This document shows, one piece after another, positions 25,214 through 33,288 of a stretch of 64,000 bases of DNA. The notes beneath the pieces are model-generated. The model made no database searches. It saw only the letters and a list, made by a program, of their open reading frames with translations, and had not been told where the DNA came from. How positions within the stretch are numbered: position 1 is the first letter of the stretch; each line of letters opens with the position of its first letter. Origin of the DNA: Dyadobacter sp. Leaf189. GTDB lineage: Bacteria > Bacteroidota > Bacteroidia > Cytophagales > Spirosomataceae. The translations under genes and the position numbers were made by a program. Location: NCBI RefSeq assembly GCF_001424405.1, contig NZ_LMPS01000006.1:620001-684000 (forward strand). Direction: 5' to 3'.

Positions 25214-26425
25214 TCAGTTATCTCCAAATGCGGAGATCATTCCTGCGAAAATGGCATTTCCTTCAAGCGTGAACCTGGCGTGTTCTTCGAGTATTTGCAG
25301 GGCTACCTGTACTTCGCCGCGCCTGATCGTGATTTCATTTTGTACCGGCGCATTGTCAGGCCAGATTTTCGCTGCCTGCCGGTAGAATTTCAACACTGCC
25401 AGAAACGCGTGGGCGCCAAGCAGAACCCCGGATATCGGCCGCAGATCGGGTCGCCAAGGATGCTTGTAAATCTTCGCTGAGTCGCTCAGCAGAACGGGCA
25501 CAATGGACCTGTACAGATCCATTTTCACATGAGATAATTCATGGATAACAGACTCGGCCAGCAGAAACGGCCACGCATCTTTGCGTACCGTTAATTGCAA
25601 AATGTAGGGAAGCTCGTTGGTCGACGCACTGTTCCAGCGGTGTGACGGCATTGACATCGGCAGTACGCCGTTGAAAAGCAGGCTGATATCGGGCATACAT
25701 TCGGGCCACACATCTTCGATCAGGTCCAGCGACCTGGTGAATGCAGCTTCCAGATCGGCCAGGTCCATTTCCGAGGGTTCCTCCTCGGCAAGGCGGAGCT
25801 CGCTCAACTCACCGAAAAAGGAGCTGTTCAGCAGTTCAATGTGATAACGTGTGATAAAAACGCGCTCCGCAACCTGTATGCTGCCCCCGGCCCGCACAAC
25901 AGCCACCTTGCACGCTTCGGAAATATGTATCCGGGTATCCGCAGCTGCGAGATCAATGGAACCGTCGTGGTTGGCACTGATCATGGCAAGATCGTCCGAA
26001 CTGGTGTGTGTATATACCTGCCAGCTTGTCCCGATCGGACAATACTGATCTGCAAGTGGTATTTTGCACTGATAATTTTCACCGGGAAATTTCGGTAAGT
26101 ATTTTATCAAAATGACGGGCAGATATAGTAAATGAGAATCTAATTCATTCTCGGGCTGCTTTAACATTCTGTTCATCCTTTTTAACCAGGCTATAAAGAA
26201 AACAGACCGGAATATCTCCACACATTCTTCCGTAGTAGCATGGACTGATACATTGATCAAAAGATCATAGTTACGATGTGAAATGTTGAAGTCAGATTTG
26301 TTTTGAATTATTTCCAGAATGTGGTTTAATGAATATGCTTTGAGCAATGCATGCAGACTCTCCGTACCCGATCCGTGGATCGGTATCGCGGTCATCACTT
26401 CGTCATTTTCGATTGAATATTTCAT
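25214..26425 (-). CDS. HExxH-type peptide beta-hydroxylase-like protein (TIGR04267-like)
   Basis: 403 residues. HELSH at 295-299 is followed by PWRPDLRP (323-330) and GVLLGAHAFLAV, the arrangement of the mod_HExxH domain found beside FxsB-type radical SAM enzymes; members of that group have been reported as 2-oxoglutarate-dependent peptide beta-hydroxylases rather than peptidases. The first ~270 residues are variable, as in relatives. The ATG at 26425 overlaps the TGA of the 2OG-oxygenase gene, and the radical SAM gene lies just upstream, which fits a role in modifying the candidate precursor at 28799-29110. A zinc peptidase is the alternative, but the RPDLRP/HAFLAV part argues against it. 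No signal peptide. Confidence 0.8.
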   Translation of the reverse strand: MKYSIENDEVMTAIPIHGSGTESLHALLKAYSLNHILEIIQNKSDFNISHRNYDLLINVSVHATTEECVEIFRSVFFIAWLKRMNRMLKQPENELDSHLLYLPVILIKYLPKFPGENYQCKIPLADQYCPIGTSWQVYTHTSSDDLAMISANHDGSIDLAAADTRIHISEACKVAVVRAGGSIQVAERVFITRYHIELLNSSFFGELSELRLAEEEPSEMDLADLEAAFTRSLDLIEDVWPECMPDISLLFNGVLPMSMPSHRWNSASTNELPYILQLTVRKDAWPFLLAESVIHELSHVKMDLYRSIVPVLLSDSAKIYKHPWRPDLRPISGVLLGAHAFLAVLKFYRQAAKIWPDNAPVQNEITIRRGEVQVALQILEEHARFTLEGNAIFAGMISAFGDN

Positions 26426-27606
26426 AAAACATGATGAGAATAATTGAAGTTGTAACTATTGAGAATGCGCTCGTACTGCGCTGCTGGTATTCTGTCAGCG
26501 ATCAGTTCAATTAATGCAGCAGCCTGTTGCATATTCGCATGATCCACGGCCAGGTGAAAAGATTGTTCAAGCTCATTTGCCAGGATCAACATTAAAATGG
26601 AAGTCACTTCTGATGTATTAATCAGCATTGATTCACCATTCAAAAGTGTAGTATCAAAAGAATTGTCATTTGCCAACAAATCCTGACAAAATTGACTGGT
26701 ATTTAAATTACCAAAGATATAAACCAACCTTTCCGCTTCCTCACCAATTAGTTCTGCAATATCTTGTCGCCTCTCAGGATCGATTAACGCCTTTGAAAAA
26801 GAGCCGGTGCCATATACGCTGTGAAATAATCCTGCAAGCCAAAGGTAACGTGGTGCATTCCAGCTACGGAGAATGTTTGCCGTGCCAATTAAATGCGCCA
26901 TTAATGTGCGGTTTGTGTGGTTGACAAGATCTGCACCTTCTTGTTTTAGAAATGAGATATACCCTTTCAATTGATATTCAGATCGCAAGAATCTGGTATT
27001 GGAAACTTCCGGACCTAACCCCTTTTTCCAGAACGAATAAATCAATGAATATCTGATTCCTTCCTCAACATCCGATACCGCGTGAAAGGAATTGTCTGAC
27101 AATTCAAATGCGAAAGCCGAATTATTAACAGGCCTTACAATCTTATTGATATTACCGATATTATTTTCATTTAGCACAACCAGATGTCCACCAAACCGAT
27201 CAGAGAAATGGCTGTTCAAATGAATAATAAGACGGTGTGTTTCGGTACCATCATGTGGAGAATCTGTATGAATCCCCACGCCCAATCCCTGCGTGAATTT
27301 ATGTGCACAATAGCTAATCCTTGTCTCACTAAGATCTACTTCCATATGTTTTTCGATCAGCTTTCGGAAGTAAGTAACAGTGGGCCGGCTGAACAAACCG
27401 TCCAGCCCGTCGAGCCTTCCCATACTCAGGTTCATGCAATCGAATTGATTGAAAAAGGAAGAAGTATGTGGTTGCCATTCCGCCTTTGTATCAAACCAAT
27501 GGACAATTTTTCGCGTAAGATCTTCCGACAATATGCCGTCCACAGTAAGGTGCGGGTAAGGTTTGTTGAAAGAGGCAATGTTTTTGGAATACCGGACTGT
27601 TTTCAT
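26422..27606 (-). CDS. 2OG-Fe(II) oxygenase fused to HD-like (DUF6817-like) domain
   Basis: 394 residues. The N-terminal ~200 residues are a prolyl-4-hydroxylase-like double-stranded beta-helix: GIHTDSP gives the H-x-D (H113, D115), FGGHLVVLNE is the core strand, and SFHAVSDVEEGIRYSLIYSF supplies the distal His175 and the 2-oxoglutarate-binding Arg185. The C-terminal ~190 residues contain MAHLIGTANILRSW, LWLAGLFHSVYGT, an HD-like pattern resembling DUF6817. The first half would hydroxylate a peptide or small molecule using iron, O2 and 2-oxoglutarate; the role of the second is unknown. Thirty bases after the radical SAM stop. This gene is markedly A+T-rich. Confidence 0.83.
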   Translation of the reverse strand: MKTVRYSKNIASFNKPYPHLTVDGILSEDLTRKIVHWFDTKAEWQPHTSSFFNQFDCMNLSMGRLDGLDGLFSRPTVTYFRKLIEKHMEVDLSETRISYCAHKFTQGLGVGIHTDSPHDGTETHRLIIHLNSHFSDRFGGHLVVLNENNIGNINKIVRPVNNSAFAFELSDNSFHAVSDVEEGIRYSLIYSFWKKGLGPEVSNTRFLRSEYQLKGYISFLKQEGADLVNHTNRTLMAHLIGTANILRSWNAPRYLWLAGLFHSVYGTGSFSKALIDPERRQDIAELIGEEAERLVYIFGNLNTSQFCQDLLANDNSFDTTLLNGESMLINTSEVTSILMLILANELEQSFHLAVDHANMQQAAALIELIADRIPAAQYERILNSYNFNYSHHVL

Positions 27607-27636
27607 TTGCAGCTGGTTAAAATTGTTACCTGGATA

Positions 27637-28755
27637 CTACACGTATATATCCTCTTTGAGTCGCTTCCAGACGTGGCCGAATATCTCTTTAAGATCGTCG
27701 CAATAGATGCTCGCATTGTCAAATTCATTCTCCGCAGACCAGCGCGAAACGATAGGCCCGCCGCCGCATGCATTCAGAAATTCGCACTTCTTGCACCTTG
27801 CATTGACATTTAGAGACGCACTTCGGATTTTGCTCCACAGGTCATTTCCCTGCACAGCCTGAATGGGATCCGTTTGAATATTGAGACTGCTCGTCACCGC
27901 GCCTTTGCCTAGTACGCGCATCACATCCAGCCCTTCGATGCTTCCGTCCGTGGAAATAGTGACGGTAGTAATCGCGCCCAGTCCGAGTGTAATCGAATTA
28001 CTCTGCCCTCCGAGAAGACCTTTTACCATGGAAGAAATGATCCGGATCGTGACACCTGAATTTGCGTGGCTGTCGTACCAATCATCAAAAAGATCCTTAT
28101 AGAAAACCGCAATCGGCTGAACGGTATCTCTATATGTTGCATCGGGAATCAACACATCGAACTGTTTGACACCCACTTGTTCGACAAAAAAATCGATGAT
28201 TTCCATCCCATTCAGCGCAGTGGAGAACACGGAAATAATGCCCGGCTCTATTCCATTGGTTTGCAAGAGCCTGATTTTTTCGGTTATCCTGTCGTAAGTT
28301 CCATTCCCTTTGAAATCGATCCTGTTTGCATCGTTGAATTTCCTGGGTCCGTCCAAACTTATGCCGACACCAATTTGAAATTCTTTAAAGAAATTAATCC
28401 ACTCTTCCGTAATTAATATTCCATTGGTCATGATGGAATATCTGATCCTGCAATTCGTTTGGATTGCTATTTCACTTAACTTGTTCATGAAGCGCCTGAA
28501 CCTTTTTAATCCAAACAGCATCGGTTCGCCACCGTGAAAACCTATTAAAAATGTTTTTAAATGGTATGTATTTATATGTGCTTTTAATTGCGTGCATAAA
28601 GCCTCTTCCACTGATTCGGTCATAATCGCGGGCAGATCATAAACAGACGGATCTTTAAACCAATAGCAATAACTGCAATTGATATTGCACCGACTTGCCA
28701 ACTTGACCAGCAAGTCGGTGCAAACATAATTTTCTGGTTCAATTACATTTTCCAA
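27637..28755 (-). CDS. FxsB-like radical SAM/SPASM peptide maturase
   Basis: 372 residues. RCNINCSYCYWF supplies the CxxxCxxC cluster motif (C23, C27, C30); GFHGGEPMLFG and GVGISLDGP are the usual radical SAM strands; the C-terminal SPASM-like part has CKKCEFLNACGGG (C321, C324, C330) and ASIYCDDL (C352), the ending seen in FxsB. Such enzymes bind auxiliary Fe-S clusters and modify ribosomal peptides, often by cross-linking an aromatic side chain to a beta-carbon. Translation must begin at the TTG at 28755: a TAA lies in frame five codons upstream and the next Met is beyond the cysteine motif. It is 43 bases after the precursor-like gene. Activity on that peptide is inference from adjacency and motifs. 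Confidence 0.88.
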   Translation of the reverse strand: MENVIEPENYVCTDLLVKLASRCNINCSYCYWFKDPSVYDLPAIMTESVEEALCTQLKAHINTYHLKTFLIGFHGGEPMLFGLKRFRRFMNKLSEIAIQTNCRIRYSIMTNGILITEEWINFFKEFQIGVGISLDGPRKFNDANRIDFKGNGTYDRITEKIRLLQTNGIEPGIISVFSTALNGMEIIDFFVEQVGVKQFDVLIPDATYRDTVQPIAVFYKDLFDDWYDSHANSGVTIRIISSMVKGLLGGQSNSITLGLGAITTVTISTDGSIEGLDVMRVLGKGAVTSSLNIQTDPIQAVQGNDLWSKIRSASLNVNARCKKCEFLNACGGGPIVSRWSAENEFDNASIYCDDLKEIFGHVWKRLKEDIYV

Positions 28756-28798
28756 AGCAAATGTTATTTATGCGCGGATATAAATAATAGATATTTCA

Positions 28799-29110
28799 CT
28801 ACTGGTTCCCGCCCGGAGCATCGGGTTGATCGAGATTTCTGACATTAATTTCAGGATTTATGATTCTATTTTTCAGAATATCCATTAAATCCGCCCCAGG
28901 TGACTTATCGTACGAACGGTCATAACCGGGATGTGTTCTGTCATACGAAGCAGCATCAGATATCTGACCGATCATCTTATCAACTACATCTTCATGCCCC
29001 CGGATTTTGACAGTCAGCTGAAACTTTTCTTGCAGTTCTTTCAACATTTCCGGGGTAAGATGGTCTGTATTCCCCGTTAGCACAGTACGAGTTACTTGTT
29101 GCTTTGACAT
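28799..29110 (-). CDS. Candidate RiPP precursor peptide with Tyr-Asp-Arg/Lys triads
   Basis: 103 residues, ATG at 29110. The N-terminal ~50 residues (TDHLTPEMLKELQEKF...) look like a helical leader; the second half holds YDR (56-58), YDR (63-65) and YDK (67-69), within about 28904-28945, then a Pro/Gly/Asn-rich tail ending PDAPGGNQ. Each triad fits the aromatic-x-[basic/polar] pattern that radical SAM cyclophane synthases (triceptide makers) cross-link. It is the first gene of the series and is directly followed by an FxsB-like radical SAM gene, an oxygenase and a HExxH protein. No Cys is present, so thioether chemistry is excluded. No signal peptide, no double-Gly leader cleavage site except the C-terminal GG. 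Precursor status is inferred, not shown. Confidence 0.7.
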   Translation of the reverse strand: MSKQQVTRTVLTGNTDHLTPEMLKELQEKFQLTVKIRGHEDVVDKMIGQISDAASYDRTHPGYDRSYDKSPGADLMDILKNRIINPEINVRNLDQPDAPGGNQ

Positions 29111-29493
29111 AGTTTATAAAATTTAAGTTGATTATTGGATACTTGTATTTCGGGTGGGCAATTGTGTAGGCAATAGGAATCCTGTCTTTCGTTTGAAAGT
29201 ATTTGGTAACAACAGATCGGCGCAATATTATTGCTGTTGTTAATTCCGGTAAATTGTCAATCAGTGGGAAATTAAATCGCTTATGCGATTCGCGGAGTAG
29301 ACATGGGCTGGGGTAAACAGGCCCTCGCTGTCAATAGAGAATCATTGACCGTATTCTAATTCGAGCTTTTGCGATACAATACTAAACTTTAATATGAAAT
29401 ATTGTGGCTGCCGATGGATTAAAAGTAGATATTTTAGTTTGTTAGTTCAAACATTATCTGACTATATTATTAACCGGTTTTCACCGCTGACTT
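29111..29493. other. 383-base A+T-rich intergenic region upstream of the RiPP-like operon
   Basis: No convincing gene here. It should hold the minus-strand promoter of the ten-gene series, but no exact TAnnTTTG box was found in that direction; the closest form (TAATGTTTG, one base too long) is at 29458-29466. A short hairpin (AAATCGC ttat GCGATT, 29274-29290) followed on the minus strand by TTTAATTT could end the mnmE/subtilase transcript. A 77-codon minus-strand frame reaching into the precursor gene looks like chance. Confidence 0.5.
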
Positions 29494-31158
29494 TCATTTT
29501 CCTCTTGCTCTGGCAAGTGCCGAAGCCGTTTCCATGTTAGCAATACCATAGCCATAAGGAACCACAGGATGACTGGCCCGGTCACCGGATTTTCTGATAA
29601 TATCGATCAGTTCCAGATTGGTCAGTTTGGGATAGGCCTGCCATAGGCAGGCTGCCAGACCACACAGGATCGGACTTGCATACGAAGTACCAAAGCGAAA
29701 TTCGCTTTCTCCAAGTACATTCATTACAGCGGCCCCGCCTCCTAATGCCATCACATCAGGTTTTATGCGATTATCAACAGTAATGCCATACGATGTAAAA
29801 CTGTCGGCTTCCAGAGATTTATGTACAGAACCAACTGTTAGTACGTTTGGAGAATCAGCAGGAGTCCCAACCCAGGACTGCTCATTTCCGGCGCAATTAA
29901 CGATCAATATTCCCTTACTGGCGGCAACATTGGCTGCTCGACTAGCCATTGCGGTCTTACCGTCCATGTCTTTAAAGCTGTATACTATTGATGGGAAAGT
30001 ATATCCAGTGCTGTAATAAAGAGATGAATTGATAATATCAACACCTGCACTGTCTGCATATTCCGCGGCATTGACCCAGTAATCTTCTTCAATGGGGTAT
30101 TCCGAGGATTGATCCTCGGTTCTCAGCAGCCAATAATTCGCCTCTGGTGCTGTGCCAACATAATAACCAGGAACGTTTGCAGCCAAACAGGATGTGACCC
30201 ATACGCCGTGACTATCTACGCTATACGGATCATCATTTTCAAATATGAAAGATTTGGCTCCTTTAATATTTACGCTTTTAAAACCTGCATTATTTTTGAG
30301 ATTGATGAATCCTGCATCAATAACTGCAATATCAATACCTGCTCCTCTGTACCCTTTGTCATGGAGATACTGACCGTTGTTGACACTGATGTTATTACGG
30401 GCCGTTCCATAATCCAAGGGATTGGTGTTATCAGTGGCTACCGAACCTACCTGGGGAATATCCTTATATTTTTCCGTACTGGAGGATTCGGACCTTTTTC
30501 CTTCCCACACAAGTACGACTTCTTTTACAAATGGCAATGCCTTGTACTGATCAATCAAAAACTGATCCTGGCAATGAACACTTACGGTACTGAGCCATTT
30601 ACTTTTAGCGACAATTTTTCCGCCTACCTGCTGAATGATCCGAAGGTAATCTGCGGAAATCGGAAGGTCCGTTTCATTCACTTCTATATCTTGTTTGCGC
30701 CTGCGCTCAATGGCTTTTGCTGATAAGAATGCTCCCGGACTATTTAGATTTAGATCTGTGGTGCCCTTATCTTTTAGTACCAACCTGTATTTATAATCAT
30801 AGCCATCTGTAATCGTTACCTTACACCGCGCCTGGGCTTTGCCATTAATCAATTTTGCTATTACGTAAGTCTCGCCAGCACCTTCCGGCCACACGACACC
30901 ATTTGTATCTACCCGGGCAATCCTTGGGTTTTCACTGCTCCATACGAATGACAGGTCTTCGCCCGGCTCATACTCATAGTTTTGAAAGGTAAGTTTTAAG
31001 CGCTCGCCGTAGGGCTCTTCCTTCGCCAGTTTGACTTCGGAAGGTTCGATGGAAAGCGTCAGAGCCTTTGGAGGAATTGGTAATTCCTCTTTTTTACAAG
31101 CCAAAAACAATATGAAAAATATTACTACATACACACACTTCAAATTTTTCAATCTCAT
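29494..31158 (-). CDS. Subtilisin-like (S8) serine protease lipoprotein with Ig-like domain
   Basis: 554 residues. Lipoprotein signal ILFLAC with lipidated Cys21 followed by KKEE, an acidic stretch like the surface-export signals of Bacteroidota lipoproteins. Residues ~30-117 form a BIG2-like Ig domain (FVWSSENPRIARVDTNGVV), then an inhibitor-like segment, and the S8 domain from ~250: Asp281 (AVIDAGF), His317 (DSHGVW), Asn425 (NCAGNE) and Ser492 (GTSYASP). All four catalytic positions are present. It lies 29 bases after mnmE, with which it is probably co-transcribed, and 383 bases before the RiPP-like operon. It might process the exported peptide, but a general surface protease is equally likely. 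Confidence 0.88.
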   Translation of the reverse strand: MRLKNLKCVYVVIFFILFLACKKEELPIPPKALTLSIEPSEVKLAKEEPYGERLKLTFQNYEYEPGEDLSFVWSSENPRIARVDTNGVVWPEGAGETYVIAKLINGKAQARCKVTITDGYDYKYRLVLKDKGTTDLNLNSPGAFLSAKAIERRRKQDIEVNETDLPISADYLRIIQQVGGKIVAKSKWLSTVSVHCQDQFLIDQYKALPFVKEVVLVWEGKRSESSSTEKYKDIPQVGSVATDNTNPLDYGTARNNISVNNGQYLHDKGYRGAGIDIAVIDAGFINLKNNAGFKSVNIKGAKSFIFENDDPYSVDSHGVWVTSCLAANVPGYYVGTAPEANYWLLRTEDQSSEYPIEEDYWVNAAEYADSAGVDIINSSLYYSTGYTFPSIVYSFKDMDGKTAMASRAANVAASKGILIVNCAGNEQSWVGTPADSPNVLTVGSVHKSLEADSFTSYGITVDNRIKPDVMALGGGAAVMNVLGESEFRFGTSYASPILCGLAACLWQAYPKLTNLELIDIIRKSGDRASHPVVPYGYGIANMETASALARARGK

Positions 31159-31187
31159 ATTTACTGGCTACTAAATTTTTATTAAGT

Positions 31188-32555
31188 CTACTTGCCAATG
31201 CAAAATTTCCTGAAAATATTTTCAAGCAGGTCATCCGTCACAATCGTTCCCGTAATCTCTCCCAGGTGATGGAGCGCCAGGCGGATATCTTGCGCCAGGA
31301 AGTCGCCGGTGACGCCCAGGGATAATCCGTTAACTACGTCCGTGAGTGAGTCGAATGTTTTTACAAGATGTTCGTAGTGCCGCAGGTTGGTGACTACTGT
31401 GTCGGCAGCGGATTGTTTGTGGACCAGCGAAATGAGCTTCGTGGTCAATGCCGCCAGGCCGCTCTGCATTTGGGCGGAAATAGGGATAAGATCATCGTCC
31501 AATGCATGCAGACGCACATTTTGGCCATTATCAGTGTCAATTTTGTTCAAAACAAACAACACCTGCTTGTCTTTCGGCAGCGATTCTGCAAGTACCTTGA
31601 TATCGTTGTAAGTTTCTTCACTGTCAAAAAGGAATATCACGATATCCGCCTTCGCCATCGCAGCTTTGGAGCGCTCTATGCCGATCGACTCCACTAGATC
31701 AACTGTTTCGCGGATGCCGGCTGTATCAATAAACCGGAACTTGATTCCACCAAGGATCATGGTATCCTCTATCACGTCGCGCGTTGTGCCGGCAATGCTG
31801 GTCACAATCGCCTTTTCTTCATTGAGCAGCGCATTCAGCAGCGTAGACTTCCCTACATTCGGCGAGCCGATAATCGCGACCGGCACTCCTTCCTTGATCG
31901 CGTTACCCGCATCAAATGATTCGATCAATGGCGCAATAGTCTCTTGCAGCGAGTCGATCAGTCTTTTTAAATCGTCACGCTGGGCAAACTCAACATCCTC
32001 TTCGCCGAAATCGAGTTCAAGTTCGATCATCGAAGCAAAATGGATCAGCTCTGACCTTAATGAAGTAAGCTTTTTGGAAAAACCGCCGCGCAACTGGTTC
32101 AGCGCCGTTTTGTGACTGGACTGCGAATCTGCGGCGATCAGATCAGCCACAGCTTCTGCCTGTACCAGGTCAAACTGCCCATTCAGAAATGCACGCTGCG
32201 TGAATTCGCCCGGCTTGGCAATGCGGGCACCTTTAGATATAAGTACTTTGAGAATCTGTCTGATAATGTAATCAGATCCGTGACAGGAAATTTCCACCGA
32301 ATCCTCTTTTGTAAATGAACGCGGTGTTTTGAAGACAGTGACCAGCACCTCGTCGATAACCTCGATCCCGTCTGAAATGGTCCCGAAATGGACTGTGTGG
32401 CTGTCTGCCTTTTCCAGGTTCTTGCCTTTAAATATGCTGTTAACAATGGAAATAGAGCCTTCTCCCGAGACCCTGATCACGGCAATTGCCCCTACTCCTG
32501 AGGGGGTCGCCAACGCGCAAATAACTTCCTGCTGGTGAATTGGTACAGTATCCAT
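31188..32555 (-). CDS. mnmE: tRNA modification GTPase MnmE
   Basis: 455 residues, the usual length. The N-terminal formyl-tetrahydrofolate-binding domain begins ICALATPSGVGAIAVIRVSG; a helical domain carries an inserted G domain with GSPNVGKST, DTAGIRE and NKID; the protein ends in the conserved FCIGK with its functional Cys. With MnmG it makes the cmnm5/cmo modification at the wobble uridine of several tRNAs. The start at 32555 lies only four bases after a CATATTTG -7-like box, suggesting an almost leaderless mRNA. Divergent from queE. Confidence 0.97.
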   Translation of the reverse strand: MDTVPIHQQEVICALATPSGVGAIAVIRVSGEGSISIVNSIFKGKNLEKADSHTVHFGTISDGIEVIDEVLVTVFKTPRSFTKEDSVEISCHGSDYIIRQILKVLISKGARIAKPGEFTQRAFLNGQFDLVQAEAVADLIAADSQSSHKTALNQLRGGFSKKLTSLRSELIHFASMIELELDFGEEDVEFAQRDDLKRLIDSLQETIAPLIESFDAGNAIKEGVPVAIIGSPNVGKSTLLNALLNEEKAIVTSIAGTTRDVIEDTMILGGIKFRFIDTAGIRETVDLVESIGIERSKAAMAKADIVIFLFDSEETYNDIKVLAESLPKDKQVLFVLNKIDTDNGQNVRLHALDDDLIPISAQMQSGLAALTTKLISLVHKQSAADTVVTNLRHYEHLVKTFDSLTDVVNGLSLGVTGDFLAQDIRLALHHLGEITGTIVTDDLLENIFRKFCIGK

Positions 32556-32559
32556 CCTG

Positions 32560-32591
32560 CAAATATGTGACTAAATCTACGGTCGGGCAAA
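32560..32591 (-). promoter_or_regulatory. mnmE promoter (TTTG-N20-CATATTTG)
   Basis: On the minus strand TTTG (32591-32588) is followed after 20 bases by CATATTTG (32567-32560), one mismatch from the Bacteroidota pair TTTG-N19-21-TAnnTTTG. The box ends four bases before the mnmE ATG, so the transcript should have nearly no leader. Confidence 0.55.
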
Positions 32592-32649
32592 GATCAGGCG
32601 GACGAATGCCGCGCCGAGTGATTATGGAAATCGGCAATTTCGATTTTCG

Positions 32650-32657
32650 TATCTTTG
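32650..32657 (+). promoter_or_regulatory. queE -7 box directly before the start codon
   Basis: TATCTTTG is an exact TAnnTTTG match ending four bases before the queE ATG, mirroring the mnmE arrangement on the other strand. No -33 TTTG is visible at the right distance. Confidence 0.5.
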
Positions 32658-32661
32658 CGGC

Positions 32662-33288
32662 ATGTTAACCGAAACTTTACCAATCTACACAAAAGCACTT
32701 CCGGTGATGGAAGCGTTTTATACTTTACAGGGCGAGGGGCAGCACAGTGGGCGGGCCGCTTATTTTATCCGCCTCGGCGGGTGCGAAGTAGGCTGTCACT
32801 GGTGCGATGTGAAAGAATCCTGGGACGCAAATGCGCATCCCAAGTACCCGATCGATTCCATTGTGGAAGGCGCTTTGCAATATCCCGGCCGCCTGGCCGT
32901 GATTACCGGCGGCGAACCTTTGATGTATAACCTGGATGCACTTACCAGCGCATTGCAGGAAGCAGGATTTAAGACGAACATCGAAACTTCGGGCGTTTAC
33001 CCGTTCTCGGGGCATTGGGACTGGGTTTGTTTTTCACCTAAAAAATTCAAGACCCCGCACCCTGATATTTACAAGAATGCCAACGAGCTAAAAGCGATCA
33101 TTTACAACAAAAGTGATTTCGATTTCGCAGAAGAGCACGCCGCGCTGGTCAACGAAAACTGCACATTGCTGATGCAGCCGGAATGGAGTAAGCACGATAT
33201 CATGCTGCCTTTGATGATTGACTATATCAAAGACAATCCCAAATGGAAAATGTCGTTACAAACTCACAAGTTTATGAACATTCCGTAA
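32662..33288 (+). CDS. queE: 7-carboxy-7-deazaguanine synthase QueE
   Basis: 208 residues, radical SAM enzyme that converts 6-carboxy-tetrahydropterin into 7-carboxy-7-deazaguanine, the third step of queuosine/preQ0 synthesis. Near the N-terminus EAFYTLQGEGQHSGRAAYFI is the QueE signature and GGCEVGCHWCDVKESWD contains CxxxCxxC. VITGGEPLMYNL and ETSGVYP follow. The length is typical of the short QueE group. Its TAA overlaps the ATG of the next gene (TAATG), so translation of the two is coupled although the products are unrelated. No other queuosine gene is in the window. Confidence 0.95.
   Translation: MLTETLPIYTKALPVMEAFYTLQGEGQHSGRAAYFIRLGGCEVGCHWCDVKESWDANAHPKYPIDSIVEGALQYPGRLAVITGGEPLMYNLDALTSALQEAGFKTNIETSGVYPFSGHWDWVCFSPKKFKTPHPDIYKNANELKAIIYNKSDFDFAEEHAALVNENCTLLMQPEWSKHDIMLPLMIDYIKDNPKWKMSLQTHKFMNIP

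Noticed and set aside
28992..29225. 77-codon minus-strand frame as an alternative precursor peptide
   Set aside because: It overlaps the 103-residue gene in another frame, has no repeated core pattern, and lies further from the radical SAM gene.
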